Below, piece after piece: positions 33,826 to 42,851 of a stretch of DNA of 64,000 nucleotides. The notes beneath the pieces are model-generated. The model had not been told where the DNA came from. It saw only the letters and a program-made list of their open reading frames with translations, and did no database searches. Each line of letters starts with the position of its first letter. Position 1 is the stretch's first letter. The translations under genes and the position numbers were made by a program. Source of the DNA: Planctomycetota bacterium (GTDB lineage: Bacteria; Planctomycetota; Planctomycetia; Gemmatales; Gemmataceae); contig VGZI01000006.1 in NCBI GenBank assembly GCA_016872605.1, positions 1 to 64,000 of the forward strand, read 5' to 3'.

Positions 33826-35550
33826 ATGTCGGCACGTTGGCTTTGCACGCTCGGCCTGTTCGCGTTCATCATCCCGACGGCAAGCGCCCAGGACCCCAGG
33901 AGCCCATTGCGGTTCGTGCCCAAGCAGGCGGAAGCTATCGTCTACGTACAGAAGCCGCGCGACCTCGTCGACGCCGTCCTAAAGAACGAGGTATTTCTAC
34001 AGGCCCAGAAGTTGGCCGGCGTCCGCGATCTCTACGATTCGACGAACACGCGGCAATTCTACCAACTCCTTGCGTATCTTGAGAAGCAGCTTGACCAGAA
34101 TCGTTATGACCTGCTCGATGAGTTGACGTCCGGCGTCGTCGTACTCGGCGCCAAGTTAACGCAACCAGGCGGCGCGGTGTTGGTTATTCAAGCGAACGAC
34201 GAGAAGAAATTGCGTCGCTTTCTCGATGTCGCGTTCGACATTGTGCAGAAAGAACTCGAACGCCAGGAGTCGAAGGACAAGCTCGAGCGCAGCATGCGCG
34301 ACGGAGTTGAAGTCGGCCAGGTCGGGCCGAAGGTTCGCTTCGCCATCATGGACGGCGCGTTTCTCATCGCCAGCGACGATGCGGTCTTGAAGCTGGCGCT
34401 CGAGGCGCCGTCAAAGAAGACGAGTGTTATGCACAACCCACGCTTTGTCGACGCGATCAAGAAAACAGCGGGGAAGCCGCTGGCATGGGGATGGATCAAC
34501 TTGGATGAGGTACGATCGAACAATCCTGAGTTCAAGAATGGACTGGATGCCGCCGGCCTCGACCCGTTTCAGATGTTGCTCTTCGGCGGGTTTGCCGACT
34601 TGCTAAAGCGGACGCCGTACGTCGCCGCATCGGTGAATCGGGAGACGGCGGGCGGTTACCGTATCGGGATTGCGATGCCGGTCGGCGCGAACGGTATGGC
34701 GCCGGTGAAGCACATGATACTGCCGGCGGATAAAGCCGGAACGATGACGCCGTTGCAGCCGCCGCGCGTCATCTCGAGTTCAAGTTACTTCCTCGACTTG
34801 GGCGAGCTTTGGGAAAAGCGTGTTGAGATCCTCGGCGCAAAAAACGCCGCCGGGCTTGATGAAGGGGATAAGAATCTCGCCAAGTTTCTTGGGGGTATCA
34901 AGCTCGCCAAGCTGTTCAAGGCCATGGGACCGCACCACCGGCTCGTCTTTGCTCAGCAAAAAGAACGGCCATACAAGGTGAAGCCCGCGGCGCCGTTCCC
35001 CGCCGTCGCCCTCGTCGTCGACATGCGCGATCAGACATTCGCCAAGGACATGAACTCGATTTTCCGTGCCGCTGCACTGCTGGCGACCTTTCAGGTCGGT
35101 CTGACGCTCAAGGAAGAAAAGTACAAGGGCTGCGACTTGGTCTCGTATTACTTCTCAGAGACCAAAAAGTTCGACGGCGATCCGACCGGCATACGCTTCA
35201 ACTTCAGCCCAACTTACGTGACCGTCGGCAACCAGTTTGTCATGAGTGGCACTGCGGAACTCGCTCGCGATCTCATCGATCTGTTGCAGGCCGAGCGAAT
35301 TCAACAGGCCTCGCCCGCGTCCATGCAGACTCGTTTCTATTCGTCTGGGCTCGGCGAGATTATTCGCATGAACCAGGATCAAACGCTGACGCAATTGATT
35401 CTCAGCTACGCCCTGCCGCCCAAGACGGCAGCCGAAGAGCTGCGCCGAATCCTCGATTGGGTCGATCAGCTCGGCACGCTGCGGCTCGAATCAACCTACG
35501 GCGCAAACGATTTCCGGTACGATGTCTTCTGGCAGCCGAAGAAACGGTAG
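33826..35550 (+). CDS. Secreted protein, DUF3352-like, unknown function
   Basis: The 574-aa protein has a signal peptide (MSARWLCTLGLFAFIIPTASAQ). The mature part reads like planctomycete DUF3352-type proteins: FVPKQAEAIVYVQKPRDLVDAVLKNEVF near 30-57, then GVVVLGAKLTQPGGAVLVIQAND, DAFLIASDDAVLKLALE and a late NFSPTYVTVGNQFVMSGTAELARDLIDLL. No catalytic motif is evident. Repeated DAxLxxASxDxxLxxAL-like blocks suggest a duplicated alpha/beta fold. It precedes the DUF1800/DUF1501 genes with a hairpin between, so it is probably a separate transcript. Confidence 0.8.
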   Translation: MSARWLCTLGLFAFIIPTASAQDPRSPLRFVPKQAEAIVYVQKPRDLVDAVLKNEVFLQAQKLAGVRDLYDSTNTRQFYQLLAYLEKQLDQNRYDLLDELTSGVVVLGAKLTQPGGAVLVIQANDEKKLRRFLDVAFDIVQKELERQESKDKLERSMRDGVEVGQVGPKVRFAIMDGAFLIASDDAVLKLALEAPSKKTSVMHNPRFVDAIKKTAGKPLAWGWINLDEVRSNNPEFKNGLDAAGLDPFQMLLFGGFADLLKRTPYVAASVNRETAGGYRIGIAMPVGANGMAPVKHMILPADKAGTMTPLQPPRVISSSSYFLDLGELWEKRVEILGAKNAAGLDEGDKNLAKFLGGIKLAKLFKAMGPHHRLVFAQQKERPYKVKPAAPFPAVALVVDMRDQTFAKDMNSIFRAAALLATFQVGLTLKEEKYKGCDLVSYYFSETKKFDGDPTGIRFNFSPTYVTVGNQFVMSGTAELARDLIDLLQAERIQQASPASMQTRFYSSGLGEIIRMNQDQTLTQLILSYALPPKTAAEELRRILDWVDQLGTLRLESTYGANDFRYDVFWQPKKR

Positions 35551-35557
35551 CATTCGC

Positions 35558-35610
35558 CGGTTTACGTTCTGCACTCGCATCCCACCATGCGATCGCTAAA
35601 CGTAAACGGA
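35558..35610. repeat. Inverted repeat, family 2 copy
   Basis: CGGTTTACGTTCTGC...TCGCTAAACGTAAACGG forms an imperfect hairpin 11 bp before the DUF1800 start. Confidence 0.65.
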
Positions 35611-35620
35611 GGACTCACCA

Positions 35621-37093
35621 ATGTTCCAAAGCCCGCAAGCAATCAATGCGCAATGGGCCTGGCAACCGTATCGCCCCAGCGCGGAATCGCCGTGGGACCT
35701 CAAGAAGGCCGGGCATCTGCTGCGCCGCGCCACCTTTGGGCCGAGCTGGGACGATCTGCAAGCGGCCCTGCGCGATGGGCCGGAGCGAACGATCACCGAT
35801 CTGTGGCAGGGCCGAAGCGATGCCCAGGCGGAGGAAGTCTACGGCACGATGGCGCGGACGATTGCCGGCGCCAACACGGGGCCGGACGGGCAGAACAACG
35901 GCGGGCAGATTTCCTCGCTTTGGCTGTATCGCATGCTCTACAGCCCGCATCCGTTGCGAGAAAAGCTGACGCTGTTTTGGCACAACCATTTCGCCACCAG
36001 CAATATCAAGGTGGGTAGTGCTCGCTTCATGCTTCGCCAATACGACCTGATGCGCGGGCACGCCCAGGGCAATTTCCGTACCCTGCTGGTTGAGATGTCG
36101 CGCGACCCCGCCATGATGATCTGGCTCGACACCGTGCTGAGCCAGCGCAACCGGCCCAACGAGAACTACGCCCGCGAACTGATGGAGCTGTTCAGCCTCG
36201 GGGTCACCAATGCGAGGCGGCCGGGACAGCGCAACTACACCGAGACCGATATCCGCGAGGCGGCGCGAGCTCTTACCGGCTGGCGCATCCAAAACAACGA
36301 GCCGATCTTTCGCGAAGCGGATTTCGATCCGACGGAGAAAAACGTGCTCGGCCAGCGCGGCAACTGGCGCGGCGACGACATCGTCCGCATCTGCCTGGAG
36401 CAAGAGTCGGCCCCGTACTTCATCGCCAAGAAGTTGTTCCGCTTTTTCATCAGCGACACGCTTGAACCGGCGCCGGCGCTCTTGGAGCCGCTCGCCACGG
36501 AGTTTCGCCGCGAGTGGAACTTCGGCGCCATGGCCGAGCGCGTGCTGCGGTCGAATTTGTTTTTCTCGCAGCATGCCTATCGCGCCAAGATCAAGTCGCC
36601 GGTCGATTACCTGCTGGGCATCGTGCGTGGACTCGATGGACATCGCGTTGCGGAAGCGGGGCAGGGCGGCGTCGGTACCGTTGAGCTGGCGCGGGCGCTT
36701 GAGGGTCTCGGGCAGCGCCTGTTCTACCCGCCATCTGTTGCCGGCTGGGACGGCGGGCGAGCTTGGCTTAACGGACAGACGTTCCTGTTGCGACAAAACC
36801 TCGCGCTGGCATTGACGTCAACAAACGACAACCGTTTTGGCCGCCGGCTTGATCCCGCCCCGTTTTTGCGCCGCCATGGCGCGCAAACGAACGCGCAACA
36901 AATAGACTTTCTCGTGCGGTTGTTCTTGCAAGGCGACGTGTCGGCCGCGACGCGCGAACGGTTGACGCAATATGCCGCGGGCGCCGAACGTGCGACGTAT
37001 CCGGTGTACTGGACTGCGGACGACGCCGCGAATCATCGTTCCCGTACGCTCTGTCATTTGGTATTATGTCTGCCGGAGTTTCAGCTGGATTAG
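35621..37093 (+). CDS. DUF1800 family protein
   Basis: The 490-aa protein shows DUF1800 hallmarks: WDLKKAGHLLRRATFGP near 24-40, LTLFWHNHFATSNIKV near 110, NENYARELMELFSLGV near 178 and AWLNGQTFLLRQ near 380. DUF1800 genes are commonly followed by DUF1501 genes, as here. No signal peptide is obvious, so export may use the partner's Tat system or another route. GGAGG lies eight bases before ATG 35621. The biochemical role is unknown. Confidence 0.93.
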   Translation: MFQSPQAINAQWAWQPYRPSAESPWDLKKAGHLLRRATFGPSWDDLQAALRDGPERTITDLWQGRSDAQAEEVYGTMARTIAGANTGPDGQNNGGQISSLWLYRMLYSPHPLREKLTLFWHNHFATSNIKVGSARFMLRQYDLMRGHAQGNFRTLLVEMSRDPAMMIWLDTVLSQRNRPNENYARELMELFSLGVTNARRPGQRNYTETDIREAARALTGWRIQNNEPIFREADFDPTEKNVLGQRGNWRGDDIVRICLEQESAPYFIAKKLFRFFISDTLEPAPALLEPLATEFRREWNFGAMAERVLRSNLFFSQHAYRAKIKSPVDYLLGIVRGLDGHRVAEAGQGGVGTVELARALEGLGQRLFYPPSVAGWDGGRAWLNGQTFLLRQNLALALTSTNDNRFGRRLDPAPFLRRHGAQTNAQQIDFLVRLFLQGDVSAATRERLTQYAAGAERATYPVYWTADDAANHRSRTLCHLVLCLPEFQLD

Positions 37094-37103
37094 CCGCTTT
37101 CAT

Positions 37104-37151
37104 GTTTACGTTTAGCGTTCGCGCGACGCGTTGCGAACGCTAAACGTAAAC
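37104..37151. repeat. Inverted repeat, family 2, perfect 19-bp arms
   Basis: GTTTACGTTTAGCGTTCGC (37104-37122) is the exact reverse complement of 37133-37151, with a 10-nt loop. It lies between the DUF1800 stop and the DUF1501 start, so it may attenuate transcription within the pair. Confidence 0.9.
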
Positions 37152-37182
37152 GGTGAGCGGCGAGACATCCGAGGAGCGCTTT

Positions 37183-38424
37183 ATGCATACCACCCGCCGT
37201 GACTTTCTGCGTTTTTCGCTCGCCGGTTCGAGCATGGTTGCCCTGACGGGGGCGCTTCCAAACTTTCTTGGCCGCGCTGTCGCCAACACGCCGCAGCCTC
37301 AGCAAGGCGGGGCGCGCGATACAATCCTTGTTGTCGTTCAACTCACCGGGGGCAACGACGGGCTGAACACAGTCATCCCGTTCAACAACCCCGATTATGT
37401 GCGCTTGCGCCCGACGCTGCGTATCCAGAATTCGCTTCGCGTCAATGACAGTATCGGTCTGCATCCCGCCATGACCGGACTGCACGGGCTATTGCAAGAC
37501 AACGCGCTGTGCATCGTGCAGGGCGTCGGTTATCCGAACCCGAATCAATCGCACTTCCGATCCATGGACATCTGGCACGCCGCCAGCACGGCCGAAACCC
37601 TCAATGAAGGCTGGATCGGCCGCGCGCTACGGCACATTCCGGCCGCGACATCGTTCCACCTTGCCAACCCGAACGAATCCGCTCCGCTGGCGCTCACCGG
37701 CGCTCCGGCTCGCGTACCGTCGATCGCCACGCTCGACGATTTCCAGCTTCGATTGCAAGCGTCGAGCGCATCGGATCGCCGGCAACAGCGAGACTTGCTC
37801 AACACATCGTCGCGTCCCGCCGAGAATCCACCGCCGAGCTTGCTCGATTTCGTTCAGCGAACGGCCGTGCAGACCTACGCCAGCAGCCAGCGTCTGTCGG
37901 AGATAGGCCGCAATTACCAGCCGCGCGTGCCGTACCCGACGTCGGCGCTCGGCAATCACCTGAAGCTGGCGGCACAACTGATCGACGCGAATATCGGCGC
38001 ACGGCTCTTCTACGTCACGCACGATGGCTTCGACACGCATGCCGCGCAAGCGCCGCTGCACACCAGTTTGTTGCGCGACGTGTCCGATTCGATCACGGCG
38101 TTCTATCGCGATATGGCAGCGCGCGGGCAGGGCAACCGCGTGCTCATCGTCACCTTCTCCGAATTCGGCCGGCGCGGCCATGAGAACGGCAGCCAGGGAA
38201 CCGACCACGGCTCCGGCGCCCCGATGCTGTTCGTCGGCGGCCGCGTCCGTTCGGGCCTGGTCGGCGAGCATCCGCGGCTGGTCAATCTCGACAACGGCAA
38301 CTTGCCGCACGCCATCGACTTCCGCCAGGTCTACGCCACGCTGCTCGACCAATGGCTTGGCGTGCCAAGTCGTCCCGTCCTCGGCCAGGCGTTCGACGCG
38401 GTTGACATCTTGCGGCGGGCATAG
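37183..38424 (+). CDS. DUF1501 family protein, Tat signal, partner of DUF1800
   Basis: The 413-aa protein begins MHTTRRDFLRFSLAGSSMVALTG, a clear twin-arginine signal. ATG 37183 has GAGGAG seven bases upstream. DUF1501 features follow: DTILVVVQLTGGNDGLNTVIPF near 47-68, QSHFRSMDIWHAA and FSEFGRRGHENGSQGTDHGSGAPM. This is the shorter, DUF1800-linked branch of the family (with the GGNDGLNT opening), distinct from the HGGPSH branch at 2545 and 38527. Exported folded; substrate unknown. Confidence 0.93.
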   Translation: MHTTRRDFLRFSLAGSSMVALTGALPNFLGRAVANTPQPQQGGARDTILVVVQLTGGNDGLNTVIPFNNPDYVRLRPTLRIQNSLRVNDSIGLHPAMTGLHGLLQDNALCIVQGVGYPNPNQSHFRSMDIWHAASTAETLNEGWIGRALRHIPAATSFHLANPNESAPLALTGAPARVPSIATLDDFQLRLQASSASDRRQQRDLLNTSSRPAENPPPSLLDFVQRTAVQTYASSQRLSEIGRNYQPRVPYPTSALGNHLKLAAQLIDANIGARLFYVTHDGFDTHAAQAPLHTSLLRDVSDSITAFYRDMAARGQGNRVLIVTFSEFGRRGHENGSQGTDHGSGAPMLFVGGRVRSGLVGEHPRLVNLDNGNLPHAIDFRQVYATLLDQWLGVPSRPVLGQAFDAVDILRRA

Positions 38425-38429
38425 TCGGT

Positions 38430-38475
38430 TTACGTTCAGCGCTCGCAGGGCGCGACGCGAACGCTAAACGTGAAC
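38430..38475. repeat. Inverted repeat, family 2 copy
   Basis: TTTACGTTCAGCGCTCGC and GCGAACGCTAAACGTGAA form an imperfect hairpin between the two DUF1501 genes. Confidence 0.7.
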
Positions 38476-38526
38476 GGCGGGAAATTCTGTCGCACGCTCG
38501 GCCATCTCGACGATATAATACGCACC

Positions 38527-39987
38527 ATGACGAACAATGCTCGCTACGGCTGTGGCCGGTCCACGCCCGTGTTTTCACGGCGCGACATGTTGCTGACGAG
38601 CGGCGCCGGCTTCGGAGCGCTCGCGTTGAGCTACTTGCTTGGCGACAAAGCCGTCGCGCAAACTACCCCCTCCCGGGGATCGGCTCACCCGCTTGCGGCT
38701 CGCACACCGCATTTCGCCGCCAAGGCCAAAAGCGTCATCTTCTGCTTCATGGAAGGCGGCCCGAGCCATATTGATACGTTCGATCCGAAGCCGCTCGTGA
38801 ATCGATTGGCTGGTCAGCGCATTCCGGACAGCTTTCGGCCCGTCATCACGCCGATGGGCGAGTTCTATTCCCCGATTCTCCCGTCGCGCCGGCGCTGGAC
38901 TCGGCATGGCCAGAGCGGCCTGTGGGTCTCCGACTGGCTGCCGAACATTGCCGAATGCGTTGACGACATCGCCGTCGTTCACTCCTGCTGGGCCAACGGA
39001 CTGAATCACTCCAACGGCGTGAGCCAGATGAATACCGGCTCCATCGTCGGAGGCCGGCCGTCGCTCGGGGCCTGGGTGACGTACGGGCTCGGCACGGAGA
39101 ACGAGAATCTTCCGGCATTCGTCGTCATGCAGGACAACGCCGCCAGCGTGAACAACGGCGCACGCAATTGGGGCACCGGCTTCATGCCGGCTGTCTATCA
39201 GGGCACGCGCATCTATCCGACCACCGAGCCGATCAATTACCTCAATCCACCTGCGACGATCTCACCCGATCAACAGCGCGGTCGACTGGAGCTCCTGGCT
39301 CAGCTGAATCGCGAACACGCTCAGGATCGGCCGGGGCAAGACGAACTTGACGCGCGTATCAACAGCTACGAACTCGCCTATCGTATGCAAGCGCAAGCGC
39401 CCGAAGCGGTTGATATGGCGCAGGAAACCGAAGCAACGAAAAACCTCTACGGTATCAACGACCCGCTGACGGCGACCTATGGCCGCATGTGCCTGTTGGG
39501 TCGACGGCTGGTGGAACGCGGCGTGCGCTTCGTGCAGCTTTATCACGGCTCAGGCAGCAAGTGGGACGCCCATCGCAACATCGAGACCAATCACGCCACG
39601 AATTGCCGAGGCAGCGACAGGCCGATCGCGGGCTTGCTCAAGGACCTCAAGCGTCGTGGTCTGTTGGACAGCACACTGGTGATCTGGGGCGGCGAATTCG
39701 GCCGAACGCCGCAGTCCGAAGCGGGCGACGGGCGCGATCATAACCCGTACGGCTTTACGATGTGGATGGCGGGCGGCGGCGTGCAAGGCGGCCGCGTCAT
39801 CGGCTCCACCGACGAAATGGGCCTGCACGCCGTCGAGGATCGTCTGCACGTTCACGACCTGCACGCGACGATCATGTACCTCCTGGGCCTCGATCACACC
39901 CGCGTCATCTATCGCCACCAAGGCCGCCCCGAACGCGCCACCGTCAACGAAGGCGAAGCCTACACGCGCATTACGGGAACCGTCTAG
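38527..39987 (+). CDS. DUF1501 family protein, Tat signal
   Basis: The 486-aa protein has SRRDMLLTSGAGFGALALSYLLG near residues 17-39, then KSVIFCFMEGGPSHIDTFDPKP and later VIWGGEFGRTPQSE and DLHATIMYLLGLDHTRVIY, the typical HGGPSH/EGGPSH DUF1501 pattern. ATG 38527 is the closest start to the signal; 38470 also begins in frame but its first codons are repeat sequence. Unlike the gene at 2545 it has no DUF1549/1553 partner in view. It follows the DUF1800/DUF1501 pair with a hairpin between. Confidence 0.92.
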   Translation: MTNNARYGCGRSTPVFSRRDMLLTSGAGFGALALSYLLGDKAVAQTTPSRGSAHPLAARTPHFAAKAKSVIFCFMEGGPSHIDTFDPKPLVNRLAGQRIPDSFRPVITPMGEFYSPILPSRRRWTRHGQSGLWVSDWLPNIAECVDDIAVVHSCWANGLNHSNGVSQMNTGSIVGGRPSLGAWVTYGLGTENENLPAFVVMQDNAASVNNGARNWGTGFMPAVYQGTRIYPTTEPINYLNPPATISPDQQRGRLELLAQLNREHAQDRPGQDELDARINSYELAYRMQAQAPEAVDMAQETEATKNLYGINDPLTATYGRMCLLGRRLVERGVRFVQLYHGSGSKWDAHRNIETNHATNCRGSDRPIAGLLKDLKRRGLLDSTLVIWGGEFGRTPQSEAGDGRDHNPYGFTMWMAGGGVQGGRVIGSTDEMGLHAVEDRLHVHDLHATIMYLLGLDHTRVIYRHQGRPERATVNEGEAYTRITGTV

Positions 39988-40062
39988 CCACTCGCCTGTG
40001 GCGAACGCGCGCAGTTCCCTTGCGCTCGACACAGACGTGCGGCGAAAGATCGATCAACACCG

Positions 40063-41070
40063 ATGTCCGCAACCTTGCCAATCCTGACGCCCAGCGACTT
40101 CTCCTCCGATCGCGAGGTCCGGTGGTGTCCGGGCTGCGGCGATTTCTCGATTCTGTCGCAGCTCAAAAAAGTGCTGGCGGTCCTCAACGTGCCACGCGAG
40201 AACATGGTGTTCGTCTCCGGCCTGGGCTGCGCGGGTCGTCTGCCATATTATCTGAGCACGTACGGCTTTCACGGATCCTATGGCCGAGCGCCGGCGTTGG
40301 CGACTGGCATGAAGCTGGCGAATCCGAACCTCCAGGTCTGGGTAGTTACAGGTGACGGCGATGCCCTCTCGGCCGGCGCGACGCATCTTATCCACGCACT
40401 TCGCCGCAATGTCGATCTGAAGGTGTTGCTTTTCAACAACGAAGTGTTTGGCCTGACCAAAGGCCAGGCATCGCCAACGGCCCGACCTGGAACCCGCACC
40501 AAGTCAACGCCGGAAGGTTCGTTCGAAATGCCGCTGCGATCGATCTCGCTCGCCCTGGCAGCCGAAGCCACCTTTGTCGCGCGCACCATTGATGTCGATG
40601 TCAATCACATGAGCGATGTGCTCGAAAAAGCCGCAGCCCATCGTGGCAGCGCGTTCGTCGAGATTTATCAGAACTGCAAGATCTTCAACGACGGCGTTTT
40701 CGAATACGCCACCGACACCGCCATGAAGGCCGACTCGGTTATCTACCTCGAACACGCTCGGCCGCTTCTCTTCGGCAAAGATCGCAACCAGGGGCTAAGG
40801 CTTAACGGCTTCGAGCCGGAAGTCGTGACGCTCGGGCACGGCATTACCATCGACGATATCGTGATCCACGACGAGAAGGCGCATGAGCCTACGCTGGCAT
40901 TTCTGCTCAGCCGATTGGTGGGGCCCCATTTCCCCGAATGCCTCGGCGTGTTTCGCAACGTGCAACGGCCGACGCATACGCAGCTCTTGGAGGAAACCTT
41001 CCTCCAGGGAGAGGCGCCCAAGAAATTGGACGCACTGTTGGCCGGTGACGAATCATGGCTGGTGGCGTAG
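40063..41070 (+). CDS. korB: 2-oxoacid:ferredoxin oxidoreductase beta subunit (KorB-like), no alpha subunit adjacent
   Basis: KorB binds thiamine diphosphate and a [4Fe-4S] cluster and, with KorA, oxidises 2-oxoglutarate or a similar 2-oxoacid to its CoA ester while reducing ferredoxin. The 335-aa protein shows WCPGCGD (21-27), GLGCAGR (C56), GDGDALSAGATHLIHALRRN (97-116, TPP-Mg motif) and a later YQNCKIFND Cys, giving four cluster cysteines. Its upstream neighbour is a DUF1501 gene and downstream a CBS protein. korA usually precedes korB, so its absence here is unusual; the alpha subunit must be elsewhere. Confidence 0.93.
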   Translation: MSATLPILTPSDFSSDREVRWCPGCGDFSILSQLKKVLAVLNVPRENMVFVSGLGCAGRLPYYLSTYGFHGSYGRAPALATGMKLANPNLQVWVVTGDGDALSAGATHLIHALRRNVDLKVLLFNNEVFGLTKGQASPTARPGTRTKSTPEGSFEMPLRSISLALAAEATFVARTIDVDVNHMSDVLEKAAAHRGSAFVEIYQNCKIFNDGVFEYATDTAMKADSVIYLEHARPLLFGKDRNQGLRLNGFEPEVVTLGHGITIDDIVIHDEKAHEPTLAFLLSRLVGPHFPECLGVFRNVQRPTHTQLLEETFLQGEAPKKLDALLAGDESWLVA

Positions 41071-41101
41071 AACATGCCGAGGTGAGTTCCGTTGCCGTCT
41101 T

Positions 41102-41139
41102 CGTTTAGCCCCGCGTGGCGCCATGCGAGCGCTAAGCGA
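41102..41139. repeat. Inverted repeat, family 2 copy
   Basis: CGTTTAGC...GCTAAGCG arms flank a GGCGCC centre between korB and the CBS gene. Confidence 0.6.
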
Positions 41140-41155
41140 ACAGGCGAATTGTGCC

Positions 41156-41671
41156 ATGATTTGTCCCTCCTGCTGCCACAAAAACCTGCCGGGCGACGAT
41201 GTTTGCAAGCGTTGCGAGCAGCCGTTGACGACGTTCGACCTACCGACGCCGGACAACAAGGTGGAGCGTTCGGTGATGTTCGACCTGGTCAAGTCGCTCA
41301 AGCAAAAGGAGCCGGTGACCATCCACGATAGCGCGACGGTCGGCGAAGCCATGGCATTGATGGTGTCCGCCAACGTCGGCGCGATGCTGGTGGTCGACGC
41401 GGCGAGAAAGCTCGTCGGGATTTTCAGCGAGCGCGATTTGCTCAAGAAGATCGCCGGCGTCGTTGCCGATTACGCCGAGCTGCCGATCACACAATTCATG
41501 ACGCCGCGGCCCGAATCGGTAGCTCCGACGGACACTCTGAATTTCGTGCTGCAAAAGATGGATGCCGGCGGATATCGTCATGTCCCCGTGGTCGAGGACG
41601 GCAAGCCGATCGGCATTCTGTCGGCTCGCGATATGCTTCGCTTCTTGACTCGCCTTTGCCGTGAAAGCTAA
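41156..41671 (+). CDS. Zinc-ribbon plus CBS-pair protein
   Basis: The 171-aa protein starts with a zinc ribbon (CPSCCHKNLPGDDVCKRCEQPL, with the Cys pairs near 4-23). Two CBS motifs follow: MALMVSANVGAMLVVDAARKLVGIFSERDLLKKI (about 67-98) and FVLQKMDAGGYRHVPVVEDGKPIGILSARDML (about 131-162). CBS pairs bind adenosine nucleotides and usually regulate a partner. Fusion of a short zinc ribbon suggests protein or nucleic-acid contact. ATG 41156 was chosen because the ribbon begins there; the open frame continues upstream into korB. Confidence 0.9.
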   Translation: MICPSCCHKNLPGDDVCKRCEQPLTTFDLPTPDNKVERSVMFDLVKSLKQKEPVTIHDSATVGEAMALMVSANVGAMLVVDAARKLVGIFSERDLLKKIAGVVADYAELPITQFMTPRPESVAPTDTLNFVLQKMDAGGYRHVPVVEDGKPIGILSARDMLRFLTRLCRES

Positions 41672-41683
41672 CTGTAGCGCGCA

Positions 41684-41732
41684 TAAAACGCACCGGTCGG
41701 TGGAGCGGTGCGTGTCACGCACCCTACAGAGG
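41684..41732. repeat. Palindrome, family 5 (GGTGCGTGTCACGCACC)
   Basis: GGTGCGTGTCACGCACC is a near-perfect palindrome, preceded by CGCATAAAACGCACC. It lies between the convergent CBS and PadR genes and could terminate both. Confidence 0.65.
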
Positions 41733-41748
41733 CCAAACCGCGAGACAC

Positions 41749-42093
41749 CTACGCCGGCGCGCCGAGGATGCCGCCGACGACTTGCACGAACTGCGTCCAC
41801 TCTTCGCGTCCCTGGGCGAGCGCCTTCACCCCCGAGCGCGTCAGGTGATAGATGCGCCGGCGAGCCCCGCGCCGGCCCTTGGTCTCCTCCTCCCACTCTG
41901 CTTCGATCAGCCCGGCGTTTTCGAGCCGATAGAGCGCTGGATAGAGCGAGCCTTCCTTCAACCGAAGCAGACCGCAGCCGGCTTCCTCCAGTCGGCGCAG
42001 GATTTCCAGGCCGTGCGCGTCATTCGATTCGAGCACGGAAAGAATCATGTTTTCAAGATGGCCGCGAAGCAGATCGCCGGTGATTTCAGGCAT
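41749..42093 (-). CDS. PadR family transcriptional regulator
   Basis: The 114-aa winged-helix protein (from ATG 42093, GAGGA eight bases upstream) has LLRGHLENMILSVLESNDAHGLEILRRLEEAG near 7-38, RLKEGSLYPALYRLENAGLI near 44-63 and RRIYHLTRSG (wing), the PadR fold. It probably represses its own unit in response to a ligand or envelope signal. The membrane protein gene is 11 bp upstream on the same strand, so the two form one unit. In planctomycetes PadR regulators are often paired with a permease-prefix membrane protein. Confidence 0.93.
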   Translation of the reverse strand: MPEITGDLLRGHLENMILSVLESNDAHGLEILRRLEEAGCGLLRLKEGSLYPALYRLENAGLIEAEWEEETKGRRGARRRIYHLTRSGVKALAQGREEWTQFVQVVGGILGAPA

Positions 42094-42104
42094 GCCATGC
42101 TTCC

Positions 42105-42851
42105 TCAATCGATTTTCAGACAGGCCCATTCTTCGTGATGGTGAATTTCATCGCTGCACATCCTGGCGACAATGACGAGAACCATTGGCGCCAATAGGCT
42201 CGAAAGCAATAGCGGCCCGACGTCCAGAACACTTGAAGCCGGTTCGCCCACAAGGGCAAGACAGAGCACGAACAGCCATGCCGGCAAGAGCAGCCACGCG
42301 GCCACGCAGAGCGCCAAGATCCTAGGCCAACTCCATTCGTCAGGATTGACCCAGGCGCGGGTCATCGATTGTCCAAGAAGACTGGCGAAGAACATCAGCA
42401 CCCCGAAGTTGAGCGGCGCCAGCGTGGCCGGAAGTCGCACCGAAGTCGTCCATTCGTTCCATGCGCCGGTGATCAGGCCGTGAATCGCCATCGCCGCGCT
42501 CAAGGCCACCACTGCTAGTGCGGCGATCAGCCCCGCGTGCCGCAACGCCAAAACGACCATCGAGCCTCGCGGCGGGAATCCGACAATCGTCTCGAGCCAG
42601 CCGCCGACGCGCTCGTCCACGGATACGGTCGCTTGCAGTTGCTCGCTCAGATCGGCCGTGGCTCCGAAGCGTGCAGCCGTTCGCGACAGTGCCGTCTGCT
42701 CGTCACCGGTATTCGCCTCGTCCTCGAAGATAGCAACGATATGAGCCAGCAGCTCTTCGCGCATCTTCCGTTTGCTCGCCAAGCTCGCCTGCACGGGCCG
42801 AACGGCACGCTCGACGATGATCTTCAACTGGCTCAAGACGGCGTCGGTCAT
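42105..42851 (-). CDS. Membrane protein with permease-prefix-like N terminus
   Basis: The 248-aa protein has a soluble N-terminal helical region (VERAVRPVQASLASKRKMREELLAHIVAIFEDEA, about 14-47), resembling the permease-prefix domain. It then has about four or five hydrophobic segments near 98, 139, 180 and 210. No substrate-binding motif is visible. Together with the downstream PadR gene it resembles a two-gene regulated module whose physiological role is unknown. Confidence 0.8.
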   Translation of the reverse strand: MTDAVLSQLKIIVERAVRPVQASLASKRKMREELLAHIVAIFEDEANTGDEQTALSRTAARFGATADLSEQLQATVSVDERVGGWLETIVGFPPRGSMVVLALRHAGLIAALAVVALSAAMAIHGLITGAWNEWTTSVRLPATLAPLNFGVLMFFASLLGQSMTRAWVNPDEWSWPRILALCVAAWLLLPAWLFVLCLALVGEPASSVLDVGPLLLSSLLAPMVLVIVARMCSDEIHHHEEWACLKID

